The position numbers and the translations under genes are program-made. A DNA stretch of 64,000 nt from CAILZL01 sp035548495 (GTDB taxonomy: Bacteria > Pseudomonadota > Gammaproteobacteria > Steroidobacterales > Steroidobacteraceae). A model generated the notes under the pieces. The model was not told where the DNA came from and searched no databases. It saw only the letters and a list, made by a program, of their open reading frames with translations. Where the stretch lies: contig DASZSV010000036.1 in assembly GCA_035548495.1 (NCBI GenBank), forward strand, positions 107,627 through 171,626, read 5' to 3'. This document shows positions 16,861 to 25,280 of the stretch, in pieces (position 1 is the first letter of the stretch; each line of letters opens with the position of its first letter).

Positions 16861-16890
16861 GTTGGGCTGAGTCTTCGAAGCCCAACCTAC
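16857..16890 (+). repeat. REP family 1, complete hairpin copy
   Basis: A perfect 12-base stem, GTAGGTTGGGCT (16857-16868) with AGCCCAACCTAC (16879-16890), and a ten-base loop. It includes the stop codon of the nuclease-like gene. It is the only full copy in the window and is closely matched by the copies flanking the RAYT gene at 61.6-62.3 kb. Confidence 0.9.
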
Positions 16891-16904
16891 GAACTGATCA
16901 AGAC

Positions 16905-17468
16905 GTGACACGTAGCATCGTAAAAATGTTGGAGCAAATGCTTAAAACGGAACCAAGTGTATCCTCCTCTGGATGTCGGCTTTGCATTGTCATTCTCGGT
17001 TTGCTCTGGATTCTACTTTCGGTATCCACGGCGAATGCCGCCGACCCAAAAGACCAAAAAAGCATGGACTCAAAAATGTGTGGTCCAGCAACAGAAGTGT
17101 TTTTCGCAGAACCACAGCGCAAAATTGCTAGAAATGTCCGGTTGGAGCATCTGCAATTAGAAAGCCCTTCAGATCCATGTGGACGCACACTCAAGCACGA
17201 GGACCTCATGCACTTGACTGACCAGATGAATGCAGTAGCTGCCACCTATTTCAGTAACAGCAAGGCTCAGTTTGGTGTGATGGTCAGATACACCCTGTCA
17301 GCCGACCTCCCGGCTGAATTTGAAATGAGCACTGCTGGAGCGCCGGATTCAGAGCAGGGAAATCTAGATAATTTCTATGATGCTGCAAAAGCCATTAAGC
17401 CATTTCATCCTTTGAATGATATTTTGTACATCGTAATTCAGTACTCCGTCTTGCCAGCAACTAACTGA
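16905..17468 (+). CDS. Putative exported protein, unknown function
   Basis: A protein of up to 187 residues. A long N-terminal region (residues ~1-24) is followed by a hydrophobic stretch LCIVILGLLWILLSVSTANA that ends in an AxA-type signal-peptidase site near residue 46. The mature part is soluble, with two cysteines (KMCGP, DPCGRT), and no family is recognised. The start is uncertain: GTG 16905, ATG 16926 and ATG 16938 are all possible. It begins 15 bases after a REP copy and lies in the accessory patch. Confidence 0.5.
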   Translation: MTRSIVKMLEQMLKTEPSVSSSGCRLCIVILGLLWILLSVSTANAADPKDQKSMDSKMCGPATEVFFAEPQRKIARNVRLEHLQLESPSDPCGRTLKHEDLMHLTDQMNAVAATYFSNSKAQFGVMVRYTLSADLPAEFEMSTAGAPDSEQGNLDNFYDAAKAIKPFHPLNDILYIVIQYSVLPATN

Positions 17469-17494
17469 TAACGTCATTGGTAGGAGGGAACGCC

Positions 17495-17953
17495 GTGAAC
17501 CCATCGCGTGAGGACTTGGAATTGCAATATCGTCAACTGGATGATGAGGTGCTATTGGATCGGTATGAATCAGGCACTCTCACTGAACTTGCACAATCCG
17601 TCGCCATGGATGAGATGCGGCGGCGCGGAATAGAGCCTCCCGCCGTGGAAGTGCCCGCTGAAAGTGCCGGCGCCGACGGTGAAACGCTACGTGCCGGCGA
17701 TATGAAAAGGATTGCTCGCCATTTGACGTGGGCAGAGGCACAAATACTCTGCGCACTCTTGGAGTCAGAGGGGATCAAAGCATTCGCGGCCGACGCAAAC
17801 TTATCTATAGCTCACGTGTTCCTGAGTGTCGCAGGCGGCGGGGTACGTGTTTTGGTGCATGAAGCCGATATGCCGCGAGCGTTGCAAATCGCCGATGCAA
17901 TGAAGCGCGGAGAGTACAGCATCAGCGAGGATCATGACGTGGATGCGACCTAG
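17495..17953 (+). CDS. DUF2007-like (putative signal-transducing) protein
   Basis: A 152-residue protein. The C-terminal part (about residues 65-140) matches the DUF2007 pattern: a hydrophobic start, then WAEAQILCALLESEGIKAFAAD and VRVLVHEADMPRALQIADA. The N-terminal ~60 residues are charged and helical (LELQYRQLDDEVLLDRYESG) and resemble a small segment often fused to this domain. The start is a GTG at 17495 with an excellent GGAGG (17482-17486) upstream. The function of the family is unknown; no enzymatic motif is visible. Confidence 0.7.
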   Translation: MNPSREDLELQYRQLDDEVLLDRYESGTLTELAQSVAMDEMRRRGIEPPAVEVPAESAGADGETLRAGDMKRIARHLTWAEAQILCALLESEGIKAFAADANLSIAHVFLSVAGGGVRVLVHEADMPRALQIADAMKRGEYSISEDHDVDAT

Positions 17954-18267
17954 CGTTTACGGTTGGTTGTCAAACGCAGCTGTATTCGTGCCGTGTGGGA
18001 ACCTGCGAAACAACCTCCCGATGCTGTAGGCAGAAAAGGACGGCGGATATTAAACAGTTTCGGCAGTCTCGTATTTCAGCTCGTTCATCCAATACTATCG
18101 GATACTTGACGGCCCATCGTCAGATGAAATTATCAGCCGTCCGTAACAAACTACCGAAGTCGCGTTACAATCAGCATTGCTCACTTTAAGCGCGCGCGGT
18201 ACTTACGGGCCGCAGAATTCGAGTTGACGCATTTGATGCATTCGCCTGAACCAAAATCGAAGAGTTT
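17954..18267. other. Intergenic region upstream of pgm
   Basis: About 310 bases with no convincing gene; a 64-codon open frame at 17995-18189 has no family features. TACAAT at 18165-18170 could be a -10 element for pgm, but no good -35 partner was found. No repeat was recognised. Confidence 0.4.
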
Positions 18268-19953
18268 ATGAATACCAAAGCAGTTGCACCGCTGGTAAAT
18301 CCACTTGCAGGCAAGCCTGCTCCGGCCAGCTTGCTTGTTGATGTACCAAAGTTAATCACCGCGTATTACAGCGAACATCCTGATCCCGCCATCGCTGCAC
18401 AACGTGTGGCGTTCGGAACTTCGGGGCATCGTGGTTCGTCATTCGAATGCGGCTTCAATGAACACCATGTGCTGGCGATTACGCAGGCGATTTGCAACTA
18501 TCGCAAACACAAAAATATATCCGGGCCGCTGTTTATGGGTTTTGACACACATGCATTGTCGGCACCGGCATTCGCCAGTGCACTGGAAGTGCTGGCTGCC
18601 AATAATGTCGAAGTGATGATCGCCGGCAATGACGATTACACGCCAACTCCGGCAATTTCGCATGCCATCCTGGTTTATAACCGTGGACGCGACAGTGGCT
18701 TGGCCGATGGCATTGTGATCACACCGTCACACAACCCGCCGGACAGTGGCGGCTTCAAATACAATCCCACCAATGGTGGACCTGCAGATACGCAAATTAC
18801 GGGCTGGATAGAAACCGAAGCTAATCGATTGCTGAGTGAAAAGCTGGCAGGTGTCAGGAGAATGGTGCTGGCACAGGCGCGTCGTGCGGCGACCACGCAT
18901 CACTATGACTATCTCAATACCTATGTCAGCGATCTCGGCAACGTCATCGACATGGATGTGATTCGCGATAGCAAGATTCGCATGGGCGTCGATCCGCTGG
19001 GCGGCGCCGGTGTGCATTACTGGCCTGCGATTGCAGAACACTATCGATTGAACCTGAGCATCGTTAATCCGGATGTTGATCCAACCTTTCGTTTCATGTC
19101 GGTGGACTGGGACGGCAAGATTCGCATGGACCCGTCTTCTGCCTATGCCATGCATGGCTTGATTGATTTGAAAGATCGCTACGATATTGCCTTCGCCTGC
19201 GATACCGATCACGACCGTCACGGCATCGTCACGCGCAGCGTTGGGTTACTGCCGCCCAATCACTATTTATGTGTGGCGATTCACTACTTGTTCCAGCATC
19301 GGCCGCATTGGCGCAAGGATGCGGGGATTGGCAAGACGGTGGTCAGCAGCAGCATGATCAACCGCATCGCCGCCAAACTGCAACGCAAGTTGTACGAAGT
19401 ACCGGTGGGCTTCAAATGGTTTGTCGATGGCTTGCTCGATGGTTCACTGGGATTTGGTGGCGAAGAAAGCGCGGGTGCGGCCTTTCTGCGCAAGGATGGC
19501 AGCGTATGGACCACTGATAAAGATGGCATCGCACCGGCTTTGTTGTCGGCGGAAATCACCGCAAAAATGGGTGTTGATCCGGGTGAGATTTATCGCCAAC
19601 TGACGCGTGAACTGGGTGAGCCGTTATTTGAACGCATTGATGCAGCTGCGACGCCCGCGCAAAAGAAATTACTGTCGCGACTGACGCCACAACAAGTGGT
19701 ATCAAAAGAATTGGCAGGTGAGGCGATTCAATCCATCCTTACCCAGGCGCCCGGTAATGATGCGGCCATCGGTGGACTAAAAGTCATTGCCGAACATGGC
19801 TGGTTTGCCGCGCGGCCTTCCGGCACGGAAGACGTGTACAAGATTTATGCAGAGAGCTATCGCGGCGTCGATCATCTGCATCGCATTCAACAAGAAGCGC
19901 AGCACATTGTAAGTACCGCGTTGGGAGCGGCTACTGCGACAGCCGGTGAGTAG
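18268..19953 (+). CDS. pgm: Phosphoglucomutase (alpha-D-glucose phosphate-specific)
   Basis: Interconverts glucose-1-phosphate and glucose-6-phosphate, feeding sugar nucleotide, storage and polysaccharide synthesis. At 561 residues it has the four-domain phosphohexomutase layout: N-terminal FGTSGHRGSS, the catalytic phosphoserine loop TPSHNPPDSGG, the metal-binding DTDHDRHG, the sugar-binding GGEESAG, and the phosphate-binding ARPSGTEDVYKIYAE at the end. The ATG at 18268 has AGAG upstream. It is close in length to E. coli Pgm (546 aa). The exopolysaccharide genes at 32-41 kb would use its product. A pseudogene fragment follows directly. Confidence 0.96.
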   Translation: MNTKAVAPLVNPLAGKPAPASLLVDVPKLITAYYSEHPDPAIAAQRVAFGTSGHRGSSFECGFNEHHVLAITQAICNYRKHKNISGPLFMGFDTHALSAPAFASALEVLAANNVEVMIAGNDDYTPTPAISHAILVYNRGRDSGLADGIVITPSHNPPDSGGFKYNPTNGGPADTQITGWIETEANRLLSEKLAGVRRMVLAQARRAATTHHYDYLNTYVSDLGNVIDMDVIRDSKIRMGVDPLGGAGVHYWPAIAEHYRLNLSIVNPDVDPTFRFMSVDWDGKIRMDPSSAYAMHGLIDLKDRYDIAFACDTDHDRHGIVTRSVGLLPPNHYLCVAIHYLFQHRPHWRKDAGIGKTVVSSSMINRIAAKLQRKLYEVPVGFKWFVDGLLDGSLGFGGEESAGAAFLRKDGSVWTTDKDGIAPALLSAEITAKMGVDPGEIYRQLTRELGEPLFERIDAAATPAQKKLLSRLTPQQVVSKELAGEAIQSILTQAPGNDAAIGGLKVIAEHGWFAARPSGTEDVYKIYAESYRGVDHLHRIQQEAQHIVSTALGAATATAGE

Positions 19954-19964
19954 TGCTTATGAGC

Positions 19965-20159
19965 ATTGCCAGCCGCACGCGCGGCATCAATGCTGACGAA
20001 GCGTTGCTGACCGGACTGATTCACAATGTCGTCAAGATTTACATTTTTGAGCGTGCCTGCAAGCACGCCGATCTGTCTGCAGACACCACAGTGATGGGCA
20101 TGATCAGGCGCGATTGCGTTGAAGAAATTTCTGCTTTGTGATCGGCATTGGGAACCTGA
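19965..20159 (+). pseudogene. Decayed copy of the HDOD gene with an internal deletion
   Basis: Codons from 19965 encode IASRTRGINADEALLTGLIH and continue to match residues ~147-195 of the HDOD protein at 13004-13891 at high identity, then jump to its last residues (RRDCVEEISAL, TGA, SALGT). Relative to the parent, the N-terminal ~145 codons and about 85 internal codons are missing, HNVGK has become HNVVK, and the codon of Arg in ISALRSALG has become a TGA stop. The jump coincides with the two 15-base direct repeats in the parent. It cannot make a functional HDOD domain. Confidence 0.88.
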
Positions 20160-20533
20160 TTTTCCAAATACGCCGCATTCTTTCCGTGCGGCTGGTTCGC
20201 CGGGCTCGTCTTCAGACTGCGCTCGTCATGTCTTGCATTTGCAGAGGACGTGTTATCCGCCGTGGTGGGGCTGATACGAAACGAAATGCGTCATTCTCTG
20301 CAGTATGTTGCAGAATAGCATCTGCGTGCGTTGTGTTTGCCAACGCGAGATAGCGCCCGCAATCCAATTGGATGTATAGAATTACAAGATGTGCAAGAAC
20401 TCACCAATTTCTTTGAACGCAGAGTGTCTGCATATCAAGCAGTTGTACAGGCAAAAGTTGCTTTCGACGAGACGTTTTGAACCACGTGTAAAAACTGAAA
20501 CCGATTTTGGATAACGAGCTAAAAGGTTTCTGC
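20160..20533. other. Intergenic region between the HDOD pseudogene and nikR
   Basis: About 370 bases with no supported gene or recognised repeat. Short open frames (for example 20138-20353, 20401-20628) have no family features. It lies downstream of both the plus-strand pseudogene and the minus-strand nikR, so it should hold their 3' ends. Confidence 0.4.
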
Positions 20534-20989
20534 TCAGCTACGTGGATGAATATGCAAATGCGAATGCCGTCGCGATGAAGGTTGATCGACTTCCACGGGA
20601 ATCGAATGAAACTTGCCATGACGCACACCGGTTTGTGAAATCACCGCCTGTGCAAATGCCGATACCGCTGCCGTTGGGCCGCGCAGGATGACGGTTTCAA
20701 TGCAGTTGTCATGATCCAGATGCGCGTGCATGGTCGATACCATGACATCGTGGTGATCATGTTGCATTTGCGTCAGTCGGCTCGCCAGTTGCCGTTCATG
20801 ATGGTTGTAGATGTAGCTGAGCGTGCCGACACAATACTTGGCGGAGCCGCTGTTGATGTCATCATTGCGCGTGGTGTTACGCAGCAGATCGCGAAATGCT
20901 TCAGAACGGCTCTGATAATTATTCTGCTGTACAAAATCGTCAAAGCTGTCGGCCAGTGCATCATCCACGGAAAGAGTAATTCGACGCAT
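20534..20989 (-). CDS. nikR: Nickel-responsive regulator NikR
   Basis: NikR is a nickel-binding tetrameric repressor. Residues 1-~45 are a ribbon-helix-helix DNA-binding domain (MRRITLSVDDALADSFDDFV); the C-terminal ACT-like domain has all nickel ligands by alignment with E. coli NikR: His77, His88, His90 and Cys96 (in TMHAHLDHDNC), plus the VRHGKFHSIPVE segment. It is longer by a His-rich tail (SSRRHSHLHIHPRS) that may bind metal. It is divergent from a TonB-dependent receptor gene, with a NikR-like operator between them, so it probably controls nickel (or cobalt) uptake. Confidence 0.93.
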   Translation of the reverse strand: MRRITLSVDDALADSFDDFVQQNNYQSRSEAFRDLLRNTTRNDDINSGSAKYCVGTLSYIYNHHERQLASRLTQMQHDHHDVMVSTMHAHLDHDNCIETVILRGPTAAVSAFAQAVISQTGVRHGKFHSIPVEVDQPSSRRHSHLHIHPRS

Positions 20990-21089
20990 TGTTCAGTCTC
21001 CTGACAGGACTGTTTCCAGCATATCGCATCTTGATTGTGCCGGCTGCGGCGTTACGTCATTCGACGTATGTCAGCTGGTTCGCATCGTG

Positions 21090-21119
21090 TTGATACTATC
21101 AGTATGAAGTTTTTATAAA
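21090..21119 (+). promoter_or_regulatory. Putative sigma-70 promoter of the nickel receptor gene
   Basis: TTGATA (21090-21095) and TATAAA (21114-21119) are separated by 18 bases. The -10 ends 11 bases before the ATG at 21131, so transcription should start at about 21125-21128 and the leader would be nearly absent. No ribosome site precedes the ATG. The NikR-like box overlaps the -10 and start point. Confidence 0.6.
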
Positions 21120-21128
21120 TCCTCATAC
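21102..21128. promoter_or_regulatory. NikR-type operator (GTATGA-N15-TCATAC)
   Basis: Perfect inverted half-sites GTATGA (21102-21107) and TCATAC (21123-21128), separated by 15 bases. E. coli NikR binds GTATGA-N16-TCATAC, so the half-sites are identical and the spacer is one base shorter. The position, over the -10 and start of the receptor promoter, suits repression when nickel is plentiful. Confidence 0.8.
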
Positions 21129-21130
21129 CA

Positions 21131-23191
21131 ATGATGAAATCACTCGAATACGGTATTTCTGGCCTGTGTGCGCTGCTGATTCTGCTATATGCAACGCCGG
21201 GAATTGCCGGCGGCATTCCGGACAATAATCTGGATGAGGTGGTAGTGACGGGCGTGCAACTTTCCGGTGACGCAGATGCCGCCAGTGAAGGTGTGGTGTT
21301 GTCTGAACAATTGCAGAATCGTCCGGTGCTGCGCACGGGTGAAGTACTGGAAGTGGTGCCCGGGCTGGTGGTGACACAACACAGCGGAGATGGCAAGGCC
21401 AATCAATATTTTCTGCGGGGCTTCAATCTCGATCACGGCACTGACTTCGCCTCGTACGTGGAAGGCATGCCGGTGAACATGCCCACGCATGCACATGGCC
21501 AGGGATACAGTGATATCAACTTCCTCATTCCGGAACTCATTGATCGCATGGAATATTGCAAGGGAACTTATTATGCAGAGGAAGGAAATTTTTCTGCAGC
21601 AGGCACAGTGCACATCCGTTATGTGCGGGCACTGCCCCAGGGATTTGTTTCTGCTTCCGCCGGAACGGATGATTATGCGCGAGTGGTGATCGCCGATTCT
21701 GCTGCGATTAATCAGGGCGACTTGCTGCTTGGCATGGATGCGACGTATACCAACGGACCCTGGCAACTTGCAGAGCATTTGCACAAATTGAATGGCGTGA
21801 TGAAGTATACGGAAGGCGATGTCAATGCTGGGTTCAGTGTTGAAGGCATGGGTTATCAGGCCCGCTGGCGATCCACTGATCAGATTCCATTGCGTGCAGT
21901 ATTGAATGGCGATATTGATCGTTTTGGTTACATCGATCCCGCCGATGGCGGCGCAACGCATCGTTACAGCCTTTCGATGAAGGGCTGGGGCTCGCTGGGC
22001 AAAGGTGAATGGAGTGCGGAAGTCTATGGCATCAACTATGGTCTGGATTTATTTTCCGACTTTACTTACTTCACTGCTGCGGTACATGGCGATCAATTCG
22101 AGCAATTCGACAGCCGCTCCGTTCTCGGTGGTGAGTTGCGTTACCAGCAGACACTGACGATATTTGATCACCAAAACGATTTCGTGACCGGCCTGCAAGT
22201 CCGCGATGATGACATTGCACCGGTGGGGTTGTATCACACGCAACAACGCATTCGCTATGACACGGTACGGGAAGATCGTGTCCGGCAGACGAGTTATTCA
22301 CTCTATGCCAGTGACAGTACCCAATGGATGAACTGGTTGCATACCACGGCAGGTATGCGCTTCGATCAATTTCAGTTCAGGGTGAACAGCAGTCTTGCCA
22401 TCAACTCGGGCAATACCAGCGATCATCTGCTCAGTCCGAAGTTGACGATGACATTGGGTCCCTGGCGCAATACGGAATTTTTCATCGACTGGGGTGAGGG
22501 CTTCCACAGCAACGATGCACGCGGCGCGACCATCAAGGTCGATCCCAATGATGGCATCACGCCCGTGGCACCCGTCACGCCACTGGTACGTGCGATTGGT
22601 TCAGAAGTGGGACTGCGCAGTGTAGTGCTTCCCCGCTTGCAGGTGGCTGCGTCACTGTGGACATTGAAACTGAATTCGGAATTACTGTTCTCCGGTGATG
22701 GCGGCATTACCGAACCCAGTCGCGCCAGCCGGCGTACTGGCCTGGAGCTGTCTGCCTACTACAGACCCATGGAGGCATTAATCATGGATGCCGATGCGGC
22801 GTGGTCACATGCACGCTTTACTGATTACGATGTGGTGGGAGATCATATTCCCAATGCAGTAGAAAGAGTGTTTTCTATTGGTGCCACTTACAATACAACA
22901 AGCGGCTGGTTTGGTGGTGCGCGTCTGCGTTATCTGGGACCTGCACCCTTGATCGAGGACAATAGTATTCGCTCGCATTCCACCACGCTGGTGAATGTGG
23001 ATGCAGGTTACAACTTCAACAGGAATCTGAGCGCAACGCTGACAATGCTCAATATGTTTGATTCCAAAGCCAATGACATCACTTATTACTATGAATCGCA
23101 GCTTGGCAACGAATCATCGCCGGTGAGTGACATCCACTTTCATCCAGTGGAACCGCGTGAAATAAGAGTCATGCTCAAGTGTGTATTCTAG
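21131..23191 (+). CDS. TonB-dependent outer-membrane receptor, probably for nickel
   Basis: A 686-residue outer-membrane transporter. A signal peptide (residues ~2-26, cleaved near AGG) is followed by a short TonB box (DEVVVTGVQL), the plug domain (LQNRPVLRTGEVLEVVPGLVV, RGFNLDHGTDFASYVEGMPV) and a C-terminal beta-barrel ending in a hydrophobic-aromatic strand (REIRVMLKCVF). The terminal Phe is typical. It lies divergently next to nikR with a NikR-like operator at its start, which points to a nickel chelate as the substrate; cobalt is an alternative. The ATG at 21131 directly abuts the operator. Confidence 0.87.
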   Translation: MMKSLEYGISGLCALLILLYATPGIAGGIPDNNLDEVVVTGVQLSGDADAASEGVVLSEQLQNRPVLRTGEVLEVVPGLVVTQHSGDGKANQYFLRGFNLDHGTDFASYVEGMPVNMPTHAHGQGYSDINFLIPELIDRMEYCKGTYYAEEGNFSAAGTVHIRYVRALPQGFVSASAGTDDYARVVIADSAAINQGDLLLGMDATYTNGPWQLAEHLHKLNGVMKYTEGDVNAGFSVEGMGYQARWRSTDQIPLRAVLNGDIDRFGYIDPADGGATHRYSLSMKGWGSLGKGEWSAEVYGINYGLDLFSDFTYFTAAVHGDQFEQFDSRSVLGGELRYQQTLTIFDHQNDFVTGLQVRDDDIAPVGLYHTQQRIRYDTVREDRVRQTSYSLYASDSTQWMNWLHTTAGMRFDQFQFRVNSSLAINSGNTSDHLLSPKLTMTLGPWRNTEFFIDWGEGFHSNDARGATIKVDPNDGITPVAPVTPLVRAIGSEVGLRSVVLPRLQVAASLWTLKLNSELLFSGDGGITEPSRASRRTGLELSAYYRPMEALIMDADAAWSHARFTDYDVVGDHIPNAVERVFSIGATYNTTSGWFGGARLRYLGPAPLIEDNSIRSHSTTLVNVDAGYNFNRNLSATLTMLNMFDSKANDITYYYESQLGNESSPVSDIHFHPVEPREIRVMLKCVF

Positions 23192-23224
23192 AAAGCTGCC
23201 GCAACCCGATGTTCAATCCGGATG

Positions 23225-24034
23225 TTATCGCTCGCGATAGTACATTCGCATCGCAATGGGCGCGAACACTGCAGTGATCAGTGCGGCAGCGATCAATACC
23301 CACAATACATCGCCGCTCTTCACTTCGCCCAGCATTAAACCCCGGGATGCATTGGTGAGATGCGTTACGGGATTCAGCGCTACCACGGTTTGCATCCAGC
23401 CCGGCATGGTGACTGGATTGACAAAGATATTACTGACGAAGGTCATGGGAAATAGTAACAACATGCTGGTGGTCATCACTGACTCGGGCGTCTTGACCAG
23501 CATGCCGACAATGATCCACAGCCAGGACACAGAGGAGACGAACAGCAGAATCAGTGCTATTGCTGCGATCACACCCAACAATCCGCCGCCTGGACGAAAG
23601 CCAAGCATCAAGCCAACGGATAACACTACCGTCGCGGCAAGTGCATAGCGGGAAATATCACCGAGCAATGCGCCGACGATGGGTGCGGGCTGCCAGATCG
23701 GCAATGAACGGAAGCGTTCAAACAAGCCTTTGGTGATGTCGGCGTTCAGTCCCACGCCGGTATACACCGTGAGGAACACCATGGTCTGCACCACAATACC
23801 GGGAATCAGCCATTGCAGGTAGGCGCCGGTTGAACCCGCCAGTGCGCCGCCGAACAAGTACGTGAACATGAAGGTCATCATGATGGGAAACACCAGCACA
23901 TCGAACAGCTGGAAGGGGACATGTTTGATCTTCAGCATCGCACGCCATGCCAGCGTCAGTATTGCAGAGAAGACGCCAGTCTTTGCCGGACGTGGCGCAT
24001 TGTGTAGTACACCATGCAGTGAAGAAGTGCTCAT
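23225..24034 (-). CDS. ABC-2 type transporter permease (DrrB-like)
   Basis: A 269-residue inner-membrane permease with six hydrophobic helices, including PIMMTFMFTYLFGGALAG and a C-terminal LWVLIAAALITAVFAPIAM. It resembles the DrrB/NodJ family of drug or lipid exporters (MFLTVYTGVGLNADITKGLFERFRSLP is typical of the conserved loop). The start ATG (24034) overlaps the stop of the ATPase gene by four bases. The pair should form an exporter; the substrate is unknown. Confidence 0.88.
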   Translation of the reverse strand: MSTSSLHGVLHNAPRPAKTGVFSAILTLAWRAMLKIKHVPFQLFDVLVFPIMMTFMFTYLFGGALAGSTGAYLQWLIPGIVVQTMVFLTVYTGVGLNADITKGLFERFRSLPIWQPAPIVGALLGDISRYALAATVVLSVGLMLGFRPGGGLLGVIAAIALILLFVSSVSWLWIIVGMLVKTPESVMTTSMLLLFPMTFVSNIFVNPVTMPGWMQTVVALNPVTHLTNASRGLMLGEVKSGDVLWVLIAAALITAVFAPIAMRMYYRER

Positions 24035-24996
24035 GCGGTCACCTTTGTTTCAGTGTCACTACTTTCAACTGGCTTGCCCGTCAACGCGAAGAACACATCA
24101 TCCAGACTGGGTTGCGCCACGGCAAATTCGGCGATGCTGATCTGCGCAGCCGCTAATGCAGCCAGCGTTTGCGGAATGGCATCATCACGCAATACCTTGG
24201 CAGATAACTTGTTGCTCTCTGCGCCGTGATGAACTTCGCCCAACACTTGTCTGATGATGGTTTCCGCAGCATCGCATTGTGATGCGTCATTCAATGTCAG
24301 ATGCAATGCACGTCCGCCCACAGATGCTTTCAATTCCTTGCTGGTTCCTTCCGCGATGAGCTTGCCATGATCGATAACCGCAAGACGATCTGCAAGGCGG
24401 TCAGCTTCTTCGAGATATTGTGTAGTGAGCAATACTGTGGTGCCTTCAGCGGCAATAGCACGCACAATGTCCCACACCTGACCGCGGCTGCGTGGATCAA
24501 GGCCGGTGGTGGGTTCATCCAGAAACAACAGTTCACTGGTTACAATCAAGCTGGCAGCAATGTCGAGACGACGACGCATGCCACCCGAGTAAGTGCGCGC
24601 CTGACGTTTGGCTGCTTCGGTCAGATCAAAGCCGTCCAGCAATTGCCTGGCACGTTCACGAGCACCTCGCCATGAAAATCCCAACAGGCGCGCCACCAGC
24701 ACCAGATTTTCATATCCTGTGAGATCTTCATCCACTGATGCGAATTGGCCGGTGACACCCACTTTTGAACGTATCTGTGCGGCTTCGGTAACAAGATCGT
24801 GGCCGAGCACCTGTGCTCTGCCGCTGTCGGGCTTCAGCAAGGTGGTAAGCATGCGAATAGTGGTGGTCTTGCCGGCGCCATTAGGACCCAGCAAGCCATA
24901 CACGGCACCCCGCGGAATGGCGAGATTGATGCCATTCACGGCGCGGGTGTTACCGAATGTTTTGGTGAGATCATTTGTTTCAACTGCAAATGTCAT
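24031..24996 (-). CDS. ABC transporter ATP-binding protein (DrrA-like)
   Basis: A 321-residue ATPase with Walker A GPNGAGKTTT, Q-loop (TGQFASVDEDLTG), signature YSGGMRRRLD, Walker B ELLFLDEPTTGLD and the H-loop TTQYLEEAD. The C-terminal ~100 residues are the extra domain of the daunorubicin-resistance (DrrA) family. It is coupled to the permease gene downstream, and the two form a complete half-transporter pair. The 284-base gap to mutS upstream contains an inverted-repeat element, so the operon probably has its own promoter. Confidence 0.92.
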   Translation of the reverse strand: MTFAVETNDLTKTFGNTRAVNGINLAIPRGAVYGLLGPNGAGKTTTIRMLTTLLKPDSGRAQVLGHDLVTEAAQIRSKVGVTGQFASVDEDLTGYENLVLVARLLGFSWRGARERARQLLDGFDLTEAAKRQARTYSGGMRRRLDIAASLIVTSELLFLDEPTTGLDPRSRGQVWDIVRAIAAEGTTVLLTTQYLEEADRLADRLAVIDHGKLIAEGTSKELKASVGGRALHLTLNDASQCDAAETIIRQVLGEVHHGAESNKLSAKVLRDDAIPQTLAALAAAQISIAEFAVAQPSLDDVFFALTGKPVESSDTETKVTA

Positions 24997-25055
24997 GTTT
25001 GTCGCTCAATGGATTATGAAGACGCGATAGTTCTGCGTTGGACTGTCCCTGCTAT

Positions 25056-25254
25056 GGTATTGCCCGCATCTATTCAAAATCGCCGTGAATACATTGCACT
25101 GCGCACTCCTTGCTTCGTGCAAGCCCGGTGCACACCTCCTTGTATGCTCGCTCGGCGGATCAAAGCAATGCTTTGTTACAAGCACCGCCTTGACCCTATA
25201 GGCTCCGCAAAAACATCCTGCTTTTGACGGTTTTTCATAGATGCGGGCAATACC
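25056..25254. repeat. MITE-like element: 18-base perfect terminal inverted repeats
   Basis: GGTATTGCCCGCATCTAT at 25056-25073 is the exact reverse complement of 25237-25254. The pair encloses 163 bases with no gene, and a few more bases inside also pair (CAAAA with TTTTT). No clear target-site duplication is seen next to the ends. It fills most of the gap between mutS and the exporter ATPase gene. It may be a non-autonomous miniature element or a long stem in RNA. Confidence 0.65.
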
Positions 25255-25280
25255 TTCGTTCGGACTCAGCTCAACAGTTG

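Noticed and set aside
17995..18189. A 64-codon frame upstream of pgm
   Set aside because: No ribosome site and no recognisable domain; Arg/Ser/Thr-rich composition typical of non-coding reading.
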